Source: Streptomyces atroolivaceus
GTDB lineage: Bacteria > Actinomycetota > Actinomycetes > Streptomycetales > Streptomycetaceae
Reading direction: 5' to 3'
Assembly: GCF_000717025.1 (NCBI RefSeq)
Contig: NZ_JNXG01000005.1
Span: 186,001-250,000, forward strand
Length of the DNA stretch: 64,000 nt
The position numbers and the translations under genes were made by a program. This document shows, one piece after another, positions 33,522 through 43,644 of this stretch (positions are counted from its first letter, which is position 1; each line of letters starts with the position of its first letter). Under the pieces are notes generated by a model. That model was not told the DNA's origin, searched no databases, and was given only the letters and a program-made list of their open reading frames with translations.

Positions 33522-35939
33522 ATGGCGCTGCACCCACGAGCCGCGTCCGTACCGGCCGGCACCCCCACCAAGATCACCCAGGGTTCCGAGACCCGGGGCG
33601 GCATCGGCGAGTCCACCCTGCGCCCCGACGGCACCCTCAAGGTGACCGGCGAGTTCGCGTACTCCTCGGACATGTGGCACGAGGACATGCTGTGGGGCCA
33701 CACGCTCCGTTCCACCGTCGCGCACGCCGAGATCCGCTCCATCGACATCGGCGAGGCCGTCGCCACGCCCGGCGTGTACGCCGTCCTGACCTACGACGAC
33801 CTGCCCGCGGCCATGAAGAACTACGGGCTGGAGATCCAGGACACCCCCGTCCTCGCCCACGGCAAGGTCCGTCACCACGGCGAACCCGTGGCGCTCGTCG
33901 CCGCGGACCACCCCGAGACCGCGCGCCGCGCCGCCGCCAAGATCCGGATCGACTACGCCGAGCTGCCTGTGATCACGGACGAGGCGTCGGCGACGGCCCC
34001 CGACGCGATCCTGATCCACGAGGGCCGCGACGACCACCACATCGGGCACGTCCCGCACCCCAACATCGTCCACCGTCAGCCCATCGTCCGCGGCGACGCC
34101 GACGCGGCCGCCGCGCGGGCCGACGTGATCGTCACCGGGGACTACGTCTTCGGGATGCAGGACCAGGCATTCCTCGGCCCCGAGTCCGGCCTCGCCGTGC
34201 CGTCCGAGGACGGGGGCGTCGAGCTGTACGTCGCCACCCAGTGGCTGCACTCCGACCTCCGCCAGATCGCCCCCGTCCTCGGCCTCCCCGAGGACAAGGT
34301 CCGCATGACCCTCTCCGGCGTCGGCGGCGCCTTCGGCGGACGCGAGGACCTGTCGATGCAGATCCACGCCTGCCTGCTGGCGCTGCGCACCGGCAAGCCC
34401 GTCAAGATGGTCTACAACCGCTTCGAGTCCTTCTTCGGCCACGTCCACCGTCACCCCGCGAAGCTGCACTACGAGCACGGGGCCACCAGGGACGGCAAGC
34501 TCACCCACATGAAGTGCCGCATCGTGCTGGACGGCGGCGCCTACGCCTCCGCCTCCCCGGCCGTCGTCGGCAACGCCTCCTCGCTCGCCGTCGGACCGTA
34601 CGTCGTCGAGGACGTCGACATCGAGGCGATCGCCCTCTACTCCAACAACCCGCCCTGCGGCGCGATGCGCGGCTTCGGCGCGGTCCAGGCGTGCTTCGCC
34701 TACGAGGCGCAGATGGACAAGCTCGCCGCCGCCCTGGACATGGACCCGGTCGAGCTCCGGCAGCTGAACGCCATGGAGCAGGGCACCCTGCTCCCCACCG
34801 GGCAGCCCGTCGACTCGCCGGCCCCCGTGGCCGAACTGCTGCGCCGCGTCAAGGCCCGCCCGATGCCGCCCGAGCAGCAGTGGCTCTCGGCCGACGCCGG
34901 GGGCAGCTCGGTCGACGTGCGCGCCCTGCCGGGCGGGCTGTCCAACACGACCCACGGCGAAGGTGTGGTGCGCGGCGTCGGTTACGCCGTCGGACTGAAG
35001 AACGTCGGCTTCTCCGAGGGCTTCGACGACTACTCCACCGCCCGGGTCCGGATGGAGGTCATCAACGGCGAGCCGGTCGCCACCGTGCACACCGCGATGG
35101 CCGAGGTCGGGCAGGGCGGTGTCACCGTCCACGCCCAGATCGCGCGTACCGAACTGGGCGTCAACCAGGTGACCATCCATCCGGCGGACACCCAGGTCGG
35201 CTCCGCCGGCTCCACCTCAGCCTCCCGGCAGACGTACGTCACCGGCGGCGCCGTGAAGAACTCCTGCGAGGCCGTCCGGGAGCAGGTCCTGGAGACCGGC
35301 CGCCGCAAGTTCGGTACGTACCACCCCGCCTGGGCCACCGCCGAACTCCTCCTGGAGGGCGGCAAGGTCGTCACCGACGGTGGTGAGGTGCTCGCCTCGC
35401 TGGCCGATGTGCTCGAGGACGAGGCGGTCGACGTCGAGCTGGAGTGGCGCCACCGGCCCACCGAACCCTTCGACCTGCGTACCGGACAGGGCAACGGCCA
35501 TGTCCAGTACTCCTTCGCCGCCCACCGCGCGGTCGTGGAGGTCGACACCGAACTCGGTCTGGTCAAGGTCATCGAGCTCGCCTGCGCCCAGGACGTCGGC
35601 AAGGCCCTCAACCCGCTGTCGGTCGTGGGCCAGATCCAGGGCGGCACCACCCAGGGGCTGGGTGTCGCCGTCATGGAGGAGATCATCGTCGACCCGAAGA
35701 CGGCGAAGGTACGCAACCCGTCCTTCACCGACTATCTGATCCCCACCATCCTCGACACCCCGACCATCCCGGTCGACGTGCTCGAACTCGCCGACGACCA
35801 CGCCCCGTACGGGCTGCGCGGCATCGGCGAGGCCCCCACCCTGTCGTCCACCCCGGCCGTCCTCGCGGCGATCCGGAACGCGACGGGCCTGGAGCTCAAC
35901 AGGACTCCGGTGCGCCCCGAGCACATCACCGGAACCTGA
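33522..35939 (+). CDS. Xanthine dehydrogenase molybdopterin-binding subunit
   Basis: 805 aa catalytic subunit that hydroxylates hypoxanthine and xanthine at the molybdenum centre. An Ald_Xan_dh_C domain (about 25-150) leads to the Mo-cofactor domains with FGMQDQAFLGPESGLAVP, GVGGAFGGRED and PCGAMRGFGAVQACF, and near the end the strictly conserved Glu in the GLRGIGEAPTLSSTP loop. The ATG is 2 nt after the previous stop, with GGAAGAGG upstream. With the FAD and Fe-S subunits it makes the heterotrimer; XdhC at 37678 inserts the sulfurated cofactor. Confidence 0.94.
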   Translation: MALHPRAASVPAGTPTKITQGSETRGGIGESTLRPDGTLKVTGEFAYSSDMWHEDMLWGHTLRSTVAHAEIRSIDIGEAVATPGVYAVLTYDDLPAAMKNYGLEIQDTPVLAHGKVRHHGEPVALVAADHPETARRAAAKIRIDYAELPVITDEASATAPDAILIHEGRDDHHIGHVPHPNIVHRQPIVRGDADAAAARADVIVTGDYVFGMQDQAFLGPESGLAVPSEDGGVELYVATQWLHSDLRQIAPVLGLPEDKVRMTLSGVGGAFGGREDLSMQIHACLLALRTGKPVKMVYNRFESFFGHVHRHPAKLHYEHGATRDGKLTHMKCRIVLDGGAYASASPAVVGNASSLAVGPYVVEDVDIEAIALYSNNPPCGAMRGFGAVQACFAYEAQMDKLAAALDMDPVELRQLNAMEQGTLLPTGQPVDSPAPVAELLRRVKARPMPPEQQWLSADAGGSSVDVRALPGGLSNTTHGEGVVRGVGYAVGLKNVGFSEGFDDYSTARVRMEVINGEPVATVHTAMAEVGQGGVTVHAQIARTELGVNQVTIHPADTQVGSAGSTSASRQTYVTGGAVKNSCEAVREQVLETGRRKFGTYHPAWATAELLLEGGKVVTDGGEVLASLADVLEDEAVDVELEWRHRPTEPFDLRTGQGNGHVQYSFAAHRAVVEVDTELGLVKVIELACAQDVGKALNPLSVVGQIQGGTTQGLGVAVMEEIIVDPKTAKVRNPSFTDYLIPTILDTPTIPVDVLELADDHAPYGLRGIGEAPTLSSTPAVLAAIRNATGLELNRTPVRPEHITGT

Positions 35940-36177
35940 CGGCTCATCACGTACATCCGGGCGGTGCGTGCCTGCCGTGAACGTCACACCTCCCCGCGCA
36001 CGCGCCGTCCGGAGCCGACGTACCACCGACCCGTCCGATCCAGCGCATCACCGCTCCATCTGCACGAAGAGTTCGTCTCGGGCCGTCCCCCGGGTCGTGC
36101 GCCTCGCAGTCATCCCAAATCCCGCAATCACGAGAGCTCCACGCGGGTGCCCCTGTGAACCTTGGGAGTCAGGCAAC

Positions 36178-37635
36178 ATGACCCAGCAGTCCGTGGAACC
36201 CAGGACCGGTGCGGAAGACGCGGGCTCCGGCTCGCGCGTCCCCGCCGGACGGTCCTGGCTCGACCGGTACTTCCACATATCCGAACGGGGATCGACCGTC
36301 GCGCGGGAGGTGCGCGGCGGCGTCACGACCTTCATGGCCATGGCGTACATCCTCCTGCTCAACCCGCTCATCCTCGGCGGCGAGGACGTCGACGGCCAGC
36401 TGCTCGGCCAGTCCGGGCTGATCACCGCCACCGCACTCGCCGCGGCCGCCACCACCCTGCTGATGGGCTTCGTCGGCAAGGTCCCCCTCGCGCTCGCGGC
36501 CGGACTGAGCGTCTCCGGTGTGCTCGCCTCGCAGGTCGCTCCTGCCATGACCTGGCCGCAGGCCATGGGCATGTGCGTGATCTACGGGCTGGTGATCTGT
36601 CTCCTGGTCGTCACCGGCCTCCGCGAGATGATCATGAATGCCATCCCGCTCGCGCTGAAGCACGGCATCACCATCGGCATCGGCCTCTTCATCGCCCTGA
36701 TCGGCCTCTTCAAGGCCGGCTTCGTCCACAAGGGGACGGCGACACCCCTCTCCCTCGGTCCGGCGGGTGAGCTGGCCGGCTGGCCGGTCCTCATCTTCGC
36801 CGTGACCCTGCTCCTGATCTTCATGCTGCAGGCGCGCAACGTCCCCGGCGCGATCCTGATCGGCATCGTCGTCGGCACCCTGGCGGCGATCGTCGTCAAC
36901 GCCGTGGGCGACATCGACCCCAAGTCGTGGAGCAGCGGCCCGCCGGAGCTGAGCGGCAGCGCGGTCTCCTCACCGGACTTCTCGCTCTTCGGGAACGTCG
37001 AGTTCGGCGGCTGGGGCGATGTCGGCGCCATGACGGTCGGCATGATCGTCTTCACTCTCGTCCTGGCCGGTTTCTTCGACGCGATGGCCACCATCATCGG
37101 GGTGGGCACGGAGGCGAAGCTCGCGGACGACAAGGGCCGGATGCCCGGCCTGTCGAAGGCCCTGTTCATCGACGGCGCCGGCGGTGCGATCGGCGGCGTC
37201 GCCGGGGGTTCCGGTCAGACCGTCTTCGTCGAGTCGGCGACCGGTGTCGGCGAGGGGGCCCGCACCGGGCTCGCCTCCGTCGTCACCGGGCTCTTCTTCG
37301 CGGCCTGCCTCTTCTTCACCCCGCTCACCGCCATCGTGCCCGCCGAGGTGGCCTCCGCCGCCCTGGTCGTCATCGGCGCGATGATGATGCAGAACGCGCG
37401 GCACGTGGACTGGGCGGACCGCTCCGTGGCCGTACCGGTCTTCCTCACCGTGGTCCTGATGCCGTTCACGTACACCATCACCACCGGTGTCGCCGCAGGC
37501 GTCATCTCGTACTCGGCCATCAAGCTCGCCCAGGGCCGGGCCCGCGAGGTCGGCGTGTTCATGTGGGTCCTCACCCTGGTCTTCGTCGTCCACTTCGCCC
37601 TGCACCCCATCGAGAGCTGGCTGGGCGTCAGCTGA
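36178..37635 (+). CDS. NCS2-family purine permease, AzgA type
   Basis: 485 aa with about 12-14 transmembrane segments. AzgA-group features: REVRGGVTTFMAMAYILLLNPLIL at the start, then GFVGKVPLALAAGLSVSGVLA, ITIGIGLFIALIGLFKAGFV, and the signature FFDAMATIIGVGTEAKLADDKGR in the second half. It imports purine bases such as hypoxanthine, xanthine or guanine, feeding the dehydrogenase upstream. ATG 36178 is preceded by GGGAGTCAGG. A 238-nt gap with no other gene separates it from the dehydrogenase operon, and it may have its own promoter. XdhC follows 42 nt later. Confidence 0.92.
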   Translation: MTQQSVEPRTGAEDAGSGSRVPAGRSWLDRYFHISERGSTVAREVRGGVTTFMAMAYILLLNPLILGGEDVDGQLLGQSGLITATALAAAATTLLMGFVGKVPLALAAGLSVSGVLASQVAPAMTWPQAMGMCVIYGLVICLLVVTGLREMIMNAIPLALKHGITIGIGLFIALIGLFKAGFVHKGTATPLSLGPAGELAGWPVLIFAVTLLLIFMLQARNVPGAILIGIVVGTLAAIVVNAVGDIDPKSWSSGPPELSGSAVSSPDFSLFGNVEFGGWGDVGAMTVGMIVFTLVLAGFFDAMATIIGVGTEAKLADDKGRMPGLSKALFIDGAGGAIGGVAGGSGQTVFVESATGVGEGARTGLASVVTGLFFAACLFFTPLTAIVPAEVASAALVVIGAMMMQNARHVDWADRSVAVPVFLTVVLMPFTYTITTGVAAGVISYSAIKLAQGRAREVGVFMWVLTLVFVVHFALHPIESWLGVS

Positions 37636-37677
37636 CTCCCGCCGTGCCCCCCGCCCCTCAGTCAGAAGGAGAGACCC

Positions 37678-38817
37678 ATGCTGGACATCGCCGAAGAGCT
37701 CCACCGGTGGGTCGGGCAGGGACGTGCGTTCGCCGTGGCCACCGTGGTGGCGGTCGGCGGCAGCGCGCCCCGGCAGCCGGGCGCGGCCCTCGCCGTGGAC
37801 AGCGACGGCACGGCCGTCGGGTCGGTCTCCGGCGGCTGTGTGGAGGGCGCGGTGTACGAGCTGTGCCGACAGGCGATCGAGGACGGCACCACCGTGCGCG
37901 AGCGCTTCGGCTACAGCGACGACGACGCCTTCGCGGTAGGTCTGACCTGCGGCGGGGTCATCGACATCCTGGTGACACCAGTGCGCGCGGACGACCCCGC
38001 GCGCCCGGTGTTCGCCGCCGCGTTCGCCGCCGCCGCCGGGGGGACGGCGGCGGCGGTCGCCCGGGTCACCGAGGGGCCGGAGAGCCTGCTCGGCCGCCCC
38101 CTGCTCGTCCACTCCGACGGCGCGTACGACGGCGGACTCGGCGGACATCCCGAGCTGGACCGTACGGCAGCCGCCGAGGCCCGCGCGATGCTCGACGCGG
38201 GCGGCACCGGCACCCTCACCATCGGCGCGGAGGGATCGCGCTGCGGTCAACCCCTCACTCTGCTCGTCGAATCGAGTGTCCCGCCGCCCCGGATGATCGT
38301 CTTCGGGGCCATCGACTTCGCCGCCGCCCTGGTCCGCGCCGGCCGCTTCCTCGGCTACCGCGTCACCGTCTGCGACGCCCGCCCCGTCTTCGCCACGGCG
38401 GCGCGCTTCCCGGAGGCCGACGAGATCGTCGTCGACTGGCCGCACCGCTATCTCGCCACCACCGAGGTGGACGCGCGCACCGTGCTCTGCGTCCTCACGC
38501 ACGACGCCAAGTTCGACGTCCCGCTGCTGGAGCTGGCCCTGCGGCTGCCGGTCGCCTACGTCGGCGCGATGGGCTCGCGCCGCACCCACCTCGAGCGCAA
38601 CGAGCGGCTCCGCGAGGCAGGAGTCACCGAACGGCAGCTGGCGGCCCTGCACTCGCCGATCGGCCTGGATCTCGGCGCGCGCACGCCGGAGGAGACCGCC
38701 CTGTCGATCGTGGCCGAGATCGTCGCGGACCGGCGCGGTGGCAGCGGCCTGCCCCTCAAGGGCGCCCACACCCCCATCCACCACGAGAGCGCCACGCCGC
38801 TCGCCTCGGTGGCCTGA
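37678..38817 (+). CDS. xdhC: XdhC/CoxI-family molybdenum-cofactor sulfuration and insertion protein
   Basis: 379 aa. XdhC proteins bind sulfurated molybdopterin and deliver it to xanthine dehydrogenase. The N-terminal XdhC/CoxI domain (VVAVGGSAPRQPGAALAVDS, GSVSGGCVEGAVYE, LTCGGVIDILV) is followed by the C-terminal Rossmann-like XdhC_C domain (RMIVFGAIDFAAALVRAGRFLGYR, AYVGAMGSRRTHLER, IGLDLGARTPEETALSI). AAGGAGAGA precedes ATG 37678. Position after the dehydrogenase and permease makes the function clear. Confidence 0.93.
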   Translation: MLDIAEELHRWVGQGRAFAVATVVAVGGSAPRQPGAALAVDSDGTAVGSVSGGCVEGAVYELCRQAIEDGTTVRERFGYSDDDAFAVGLTCGGVIDILVTPVRADDPARPVFAAAFAAAAGGTAAAVARVTEGPESLLGRPLLVHSDGAYDGGLGGHPELDRTAAAEARAMLDAGGTGTLTIGAEGSRCGQPLTLLVESSVPPPRMIVFGAIDFAAALVRAGRFLGYRVTVCDARPVFATAARFPEADEIVVDWPHRYLATTEVDARTVLCVLTHDAKFDVPLLELALRLPVAYVGAMGSRRTHLERNERLREAGVTERQLAALHSPIGLDLGARTPEETALSIVAEIVADRRGGSGLPLKGAHTPIHHESATPLASVA

Positions 38818-38863
38818 TCCGGACCACCAGCAGCCGGTCACGGTGGGCGGGTTGCCGCCACGG

Positions 38864-38888
38864 CGGTTTCACGCCAGGGGTGAAGCCG
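38864..38888. terminator. Weak stem-loop after xdhC
   Basis: CGGTTTCAC (38864-38872) and GTGAAGCCG (38880-38888) pair at 8 of 9 positions with a 7-nt loop. It ends the purine locus and lies 35 nt before the subtilase start codon. Confidence 0.4.
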
Positions 38889-38922
38889 TCCGCAGCCCCG
38901 TATTTACCGGTAGATCAGCTGC

Positions 38923-41900
38923 ATGACATTTTCCCTCTCCTCCGTTTCCGGCCGGGCGAGACCCGCTCGCGCGGGACGCAGGGCTCTGCTCATAGCGACC
39001 TCGGTCGCCCTCGTGAGCGGCGCCATGCTTCCCGCAGCGGGCTCCGCCGCCGCAGCGCCGAAGCCGCCGACCACCGAGGCCCGCCACGGATCCGAGGTCC
39101 GCGACTACGACATCACGCTGCTCACCGGTGACGTCGTCCACTACTCCGACGGCGCGGGCAACCAGGACACCGTCACCGTCGACCGCCCCGAAGACGCCGA
39201 GGGCGGCGTGCACGTGCAGCAGGCGGGGGAGGACATCTACGTCATCCCCGACGAGGCGACCGCCCTCATCGCGGCGGAGAAGCTGGACCGCCGGCTGTTC
39301 AACATCTCGACGCTGGTCGAGATGGGCTACGACGACCGGCGTTCGGGCGGCATACCGCTGATCGCCACCTACTCCGCGAGCACGGCGCGTGCGCTTCCCG
39401 CCGCCCCGCGCGGCAGCGAGGCGGTCCGCCGGCTCGAGTCGGTGAACGGTGCGGCGCTCAAGACGGACAAGGACGACGCACGCGCCTTCTGGAGCGACAT
39501 CTCCCGTACGGCGAAGAGCCGTTCCCTGGACAACGGCATCGCGAAGCTGTGGCTCGACGGCAAGGTCGAGGCAGCGCTGAAGGACTCCGTGCCGCAGGTC
39601 GACGCGCCGCAGGCATGGGCCGCCGGCTTCGACGGCAAGGGCACCACGGTCGCCGTCCTGGACACCGGCATCGACGCGACGCACCCGGACGTCAAGGACC
39701 GCGTCACGCAGTCCAAGAGCTTCGTCCCCGGCGAGGAGGTCGTCGACAAGCACGGCCACGGCACGCACGTGGCCTCCACGATCGCGGGCTCCGGCGCGGC
39801 GTCGGACGGCGCCCACAAGGGCGTCGCACCCGCCGCCGACCTGATCGTCGGCAAGGTGCTCAGCGACGGGGGATCCGGCGCCGACTCCGGCATCATCGAG
39901 GCCATGGAGTGGGCGAAGGCCGAAGGCGCCGACGTGGTCTCCATGAGCCTCGGCTCCAGCATCCCGGACGACGGCACCGACCCGATGGCGCAGGCCGTCG
40001 ACGCGCTCTCCGCCGACGGCGGCCCGCTGTTCGTGATCGCCGCGGGCAACGCCTACGGCGCGGGCACCATCGGCTCGCCCGGCTCCGCCGCGAGCGCGCT
40101 CACCATCGCCGCCGTCGACAAGCAGGACGGCCGAGCCGACTTCTCCTCCATGGGTCCGCTCGTGCGGTCCCACGGTCTGAAGCCCGACCTGTCCGCACCC
40201 GGTGTCGACATCAACGCCGCGGCCTCGCAGGCGATCCCCGGCATCGAGGGCATGTACCAGGGGATGTCCGGTACGTCGATGGCGACCCCGCACGTGGCGG
40301 GCGCCGCGGCGATCCTGAAGCAGCGCCACCCCGAGTGGTCCGGTCAGCGCATCAAGGACGCGCTGATGAGCTCGTCGAAGCGGCTGCCCGGCTACACGCC
40401 GTACGAGCAGGGCACCGGACGTCTCGACGTGAAGGCCGCCATCGACACCACGGTCGAGGCCACCGGATCCGTCGAGGTCGCGTCGTACAACTGGCCGCAC
40501 AGCGCCGAGGACGAGGTCGCGGAGCGCACCATCACCTACCGCAACACGGGTGACAGCGACGTCACGCTGAACCTGGCGACCGACACGGACGCGGCCGCCT
40601 ACACCCTGTCGACGCCGGAGCTGACGGTCCCGGCCGGTTCCACCGCCGAGGCGGTCCTCTCGATCGACCCGTCGAAGGTCGCGAACGACACCCGGTTCTC
40701 CGGCCAGGTCGTCGCCACCGACGCGTCCGGCACGACGGTGGCACACACCGGCTTCGCCGTGAACAAGGAGCAGGAGCTCTACGACCTCACGCTCCGCCTC
40801 CGGGGCCGTGCGGGCGAGCCGATGGACGGCACCGTGATCCTCGCCGCGCTCGGCGACCCGCAGCTCGGCCTCGTCCAGGTCTCCGGTGAGACCACACTGC
40901 GGCTGCCCCCGGGCAACTACACCGCCTGGACCTCCGCGGACATCGACGGGGACCGCCCCGACTCGAAGGCCGTCGCCTTCCTCGCGGCACCCGAGACGAT
41001 CCTCGACAAGGCCACCACGGTCACCCTGGACGCCTCGAAGGCCCGCAAGGTCAGCGTGCGCACCCCGCAGGAGTCCGAGAAGCGGCAGCTGCGCTACGAC
41101 ATGGCCCGCACGTCCCCCGAGGGTGTGGTCCAGCGTGACGCCTTCCAGATCCCGCTGACCTACGACCAGTTGTGGGCGAGCCCGACGAAGAAGGTCACCG
41201 AGGGCAGCTTCAGTTTCCTGACCCGCTGGCGCCAGAGCGAGGAGCTGCTCGACCTGACGGCCGACGGCCACGACGTCCCGGTCACGGTCCAGAACGGCTC
41301 GGCCGTCGCCGAGGACAGGGAGCAGAAGCTCACCGGTGTCTTCGCCGGCAACGGCGCCGCGGCCGACTACAGGGGCCGCAGCGTCAAGGGCAAGGCCGTC
41401 GTCGTCACCCGCAGTGATGCCGTCCCGCCCGCCGAGCGGCTGGCCAACGCACTCGCGGCGGGTGCGGAGGCGCTCTTCGTCGTCAACGACGGCCGCGGGG
41501 TCGCGATGGAGAGCTACATGCCGTACGGCGAGGAGACCACCATCCCGGTCGCCTCGGTGCAGAAGACCGCCGGCGAGACGCTGATCAGGGCGGCGCAGCG
41601 CGGCAAGAAGCTCTCCGTCGACCAGAAGAGGTACGCCTCGTACGTCTACGACCTGGTGGACCGTCACGACGGCACCATCCCCGACCGCTCCCTGGCCTTC
41701 GCCCCGTCGACCCGCCAGCTGGCGAAGGTGGAGAACACCTTCTACGGCCACAAGGCGACGCTCGGCGGCGGCTACCGCTACGACATCCCGGACTACGGCC
41801 CGGGCCTCGGCTTCGAGGAGTACGAGAAGTTCCCGGGCACCCGCACGGAGTGGGTCAACCCGCTGCCGGGCGACTCCTTCTGGTACGAGAACCACTCGGT

Positions 41901-42675
41901 CCTGAACGCCGACGCCTCCGACCGGGCGCAGGAGATGCGCAGCGCCGAACTCGACTACACGGCGGGCCGGACCTACCGCGCCGACTGGTTCGCCCCGGTG
42001 ACCGGCCCCCGTCTCGGAACCGGCTACTGGGGTCCGTTCCGCACCGCGTACAACGACGTCCAGTTCAACATCACGCCGTGGACGGATTCGGGTGAGGGCC
42101 ACTCCGGCGCGATGCCCGCGGACGAGTACGACACCACGTCCTTCGCCTTCTACCAGGGGGACACCCTGATCAAGAAGGGTGTGGGCCGGGCCGGTAACGC
42201 CTGGGACCTGTCGCCCGAGAAGGCGCCGTACCGCCTGGTCATCGACTCGGTACGGGACGAGGCGACCTGGAAGACCTCCACGCGGACGCACACCGAGTGG
42301 GGTTTCGTCTCGGGCGCCCTGCCCGAGGGCACGCCGCAGGCGGACATCCCGCTGCTGCAGCTGGCCTACGACGTGGACACCGACCTGGCGGGTGACGTCA
42401 GGGCCGGCAAGCAGGTCGAGGTCGGCATCGAGTCAGGCACCCAGGCCTGGCTGGACGGTGCCGTGAAGGCGACGAAGGCCTCGCTGAAGGTCAGCTACGA
42501 CGAGGGCAGGACCTGGAGCGCCGCGGAGCTGCGCAAGGGCTCGTCGGGCAAGTGGACCGCGAAGCTGCGGACCCCCGCCAGGGGCGCGTCCTCGGTCTCG
42601 CTCAAGGCGCACACCGAGGGCCCCGGCGGCCTGTCCGTCGACCAGGAGATCATCAAGGCCTTCGGTCTGAAGTGA
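38923..42675 (+). CDS. Large secreted subtilisin-family (S8) serine protease
   Basis: 1250 aa, an extracellular protease. The signal peptide has an Arg-rich N-region and ends near GSAAAA/PK. A propeptide (about 50-220) follows. The catalytic triad is Asp247 (VAVLDTGID), His279 (HGHGTHVAS) and Ser452 (GTSMATPHVAG). A domain of fibronectin/CARDB type (about 525-620) is followed by long beta-rich regions, a PA-like segment with LANALAAGAEALFVVNDGRG (about 840-870) and a C-terminal Arg/Lys-poor repeat region. No sortase motif or membrane anchor, so free secretion is likely. The ATG has no Shine-Dalgarno; TAGATC sits 6 nt upstream at a -10 position, so the mRNA may be leaderless. A terminator follows. 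Confidence 0.93.
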   Translation: MTFSLSSVSGRARPARAGRRALLIATSVALVSGAMLPAAGSAAAAPKPPTTEARHGSEVRDYDITLLTGDVVHYSDGAGNQDTVTVDRPEDAEGGVHVQQAGEDIYVIPDEATALIAAEKLDRRLFNISTLVEMGYDDRRSGGIPLIATYSASTARALPAAPRGSEAVRRLESVNGAALKTDKDDARAFWSDISRTAKSRSLDNGIAKLWLDGKVEAALKDSVPQVDAPQAWAAGFDGKGTTVAVLDTGIDATHPDVKDRVTQSKSFVPGEEVVDKHGHGTHVASTIAGSGAASDGAHKGVAPAADLIVGKVLSDGGSGADSGIIEAMEWAKAEGADVVSMSLGSSIPDDGTDPMAQAVDALSADGGPLFVIAAGNAYGAGTIGSPGSAASALTIAAVDKQDGRADFSSMGPLVRSHGLKPDLSAPGVDINAAASQAIPGIEGMYQGMSGTSMATPHVAGAAAILKQRHPEWSGQRIKDALMSSSKRLPGYTPYEQGTGRLDVKAAIDTTVEATGSVEVASYNWPHSAEDEVAERTITYRNTGDSDVTLNLATDTDAAAYTLSTPELTVPAGSTAEAVLSIDPSKVANDTRFSGQVVATDASGTTVAHTGFAVNKEQELYDLTLRLRGRAGEPMDGTVILAALGDPQLGLVQVSGETTLRLPPGNYTAWTSADIDGDRPDSKAVAFLAAPETILDKATTVTLDASKARKVSVRTPQESEKRQLRYDMARTSPEGVVQRDAFQIPLTYDQLWASPTKKVTEGSFSFLTRWRQSEELLDLTADGHDVPVTVQNGSAVAEDREQKLTGVFAGNGAAADYRGRSVKGKAVVVTRSDAVPPAERLANALAAGAEALFVVNDGRGVAMESYMPYGEETTIPVASVQKTAGETLIRAAQRGKKLSVDQKRYASYVYDLVDRHDGTIPDRSLAFAPSTRQLAKVENTFYGHKATLGGGYRYDIPDYGPGLGFEEYEKFPGTRTEWVNPLPGDSFWYENHSVLNADASDRAQEMRSAELDYTAGRTYRADWFAPVTGPRLGTGYWGPFRTAYNDVQFNITPWTDSGEGHSGAMPADEYDTTSFAFYQGDTLIKKGVGRAGNAWDLSPEKAPYRLVIDSVRDEATWKTSTRTHTEWGFVSGALPEGTPQADIPLLQLAYDVDTDLAGDVRAGKQVEVGIESGTQAWLDGAVKATKASLKVSYDEGRTWSAAELRKGSSGKWTAKLRTPARGASSVSLKAHTEGPGGLSVDQEIIKAFGLK

Positions 42676-42696
42676 CCTGCTGAACAGCCTGATCGA

Positions 42697-42739
42697 GGTG
42701 GTCCCGTATCCCGTGTCCCGTGCGGGGTGCGGGACCACC
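42697..42739. terminator. Convergent terminator after the subtilase
   Basis: Perfect 10-bp arms GGTGGTCCCG (42697-42706) and CGGGACCACC (42730-42739), with a smaller inner stem in the loop, between the subtilase and the leftward DUF3626 gene. Confidence 0.85.
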
Positions 42740-42765
42740 GCGTTGTGCGCCAGGTGCCGGCACGC

Positions 42766-43599
42766 TCACCGCCCGAAACGCGCCAGGCAGTGCCACACGC
42801 GCTTGAGGTCCTGGGGATCGTGCCGTCCCGTCCGGACCGCCTCTCCGATGATCCGTGCGTCGAGGATCCCGTCGACAGCGAGCGCGGCGCCCAGCTCCAC
42901 GTACTCCGGGCCCCGGTACTCCGGGTGGCGCCGCAACTCCTCGACGGAGAGTCGGAATCCACCGTGCCAGTCGACGGGGCAGGGCAGCGCGCGGGCGGCC
43001 TTCTCCACGTCCGTTCCCCGGAAACACGGATCGAGGACGAGGACCTCCACAAGCCCGTCGAGCCGGACCGGGCCGTGCACCTGTGCCTCGACGTAGTCGT
43101 CCAGGGCGTCCCGGCCGGCGGTCTCGGCGAGCGCGACGAGCCGGCTACCGGCCGCCGCCACACCGAAGTCGGAAGGCTCCAGGAAACTGTCCGGGTAGCA
43201 GAGCGTGGTGTGGGGCAGGGCCTCGGCGCTCAGCCTGAAATGCGCCGAGCCGAATCGGGGCGCCGCACCGTAGGGGGAGCGGCGGAAGTCCAGCGCGCCG
43301 TAGACAGGCCGCTCGTGCGCGTCCGCGCCGTCGTAGGCGCCCCCGAAGATCCGGCTCTCCCAGCGCCACCGGTCACCGCCGGGGTGCGCGGTGAGGCCGC
43401 CGTTGCTGGTGCCCGTGACGAACTGGGAGACGTACACCCCGTCCTCGGCCAGCCGCTCCAGGACCGTACGGCCCCCGCTGACGCGGTCGGGGTGGAAGTT
43501 CAGCGTCACGCGCGTCGACGGGTCCAGGGGAGGACCCGTCGACAGCGAGGCCACGTGTCTCAGCGCGCGTGTCCTCGCATCGGGGGTGTCGGCGTCCAT
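42766..43599 (-). CDS. DUF3626 domain protein
   Basis: 277 aa, cytoplasmic. It matches DUF3626 as I know it: VTLNFHPDRV near residue 32, VLERLAEDGVYVSQFVTGTSNGG, YGALDFRRSPYGAAPRFGSAHF, and a C-terminal VDWHGGFRLSVEELRRHPEYRGPEY. The conserved His, Asp and Arg residues of these motifs suggest an enzyme, and some DUF3626 proteins resemble toxin-like transferases; the reaction is unknown. No partner gene is adjacent. ATG 43599 begins a typical polar N-terminus. It faces the large subtilase across a terminator. Confidence 0.85.
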   Translation of the reverse strand: MDADTPDARTRALRHVASLSTGPPLDPSTRVTLNFHPDRVSGGRTVLERLAEDGVYVSQFVTGTSNGGLTAHPGGDRWRWESRIFGGAYDGADAHERPVYGALDFRRSPYGAAPRFGSAHFRLSAEALPHTTLCYPDSFLEPSDFGVAAAGSRLVALAETAGRDALDDYVEAQVHGPVRLDGLVEVLVLDPCFRGTDVEKAARALPCPVDWHGGFRLSVEELRRHPEYRGPEYVELGAALAVDGILDARIIGEAVRTGRHDPQDLKRVWHCLARFGR

Positions 43600-43644
43600 C
43601 GGCCCAGTCTGCCCGAGCGCCGACCGCGGGAGCGGGTGGTTTTC

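Noticed and set aside
38869..42291. A 1140-codon open frame on the minus strand across the subtilase gene
   Set aside because: The plus strand has a signal peptide and a full Asp-His-Ser triad; the minus frame is Arg/Val/Gly-rich with no recognisable domain.
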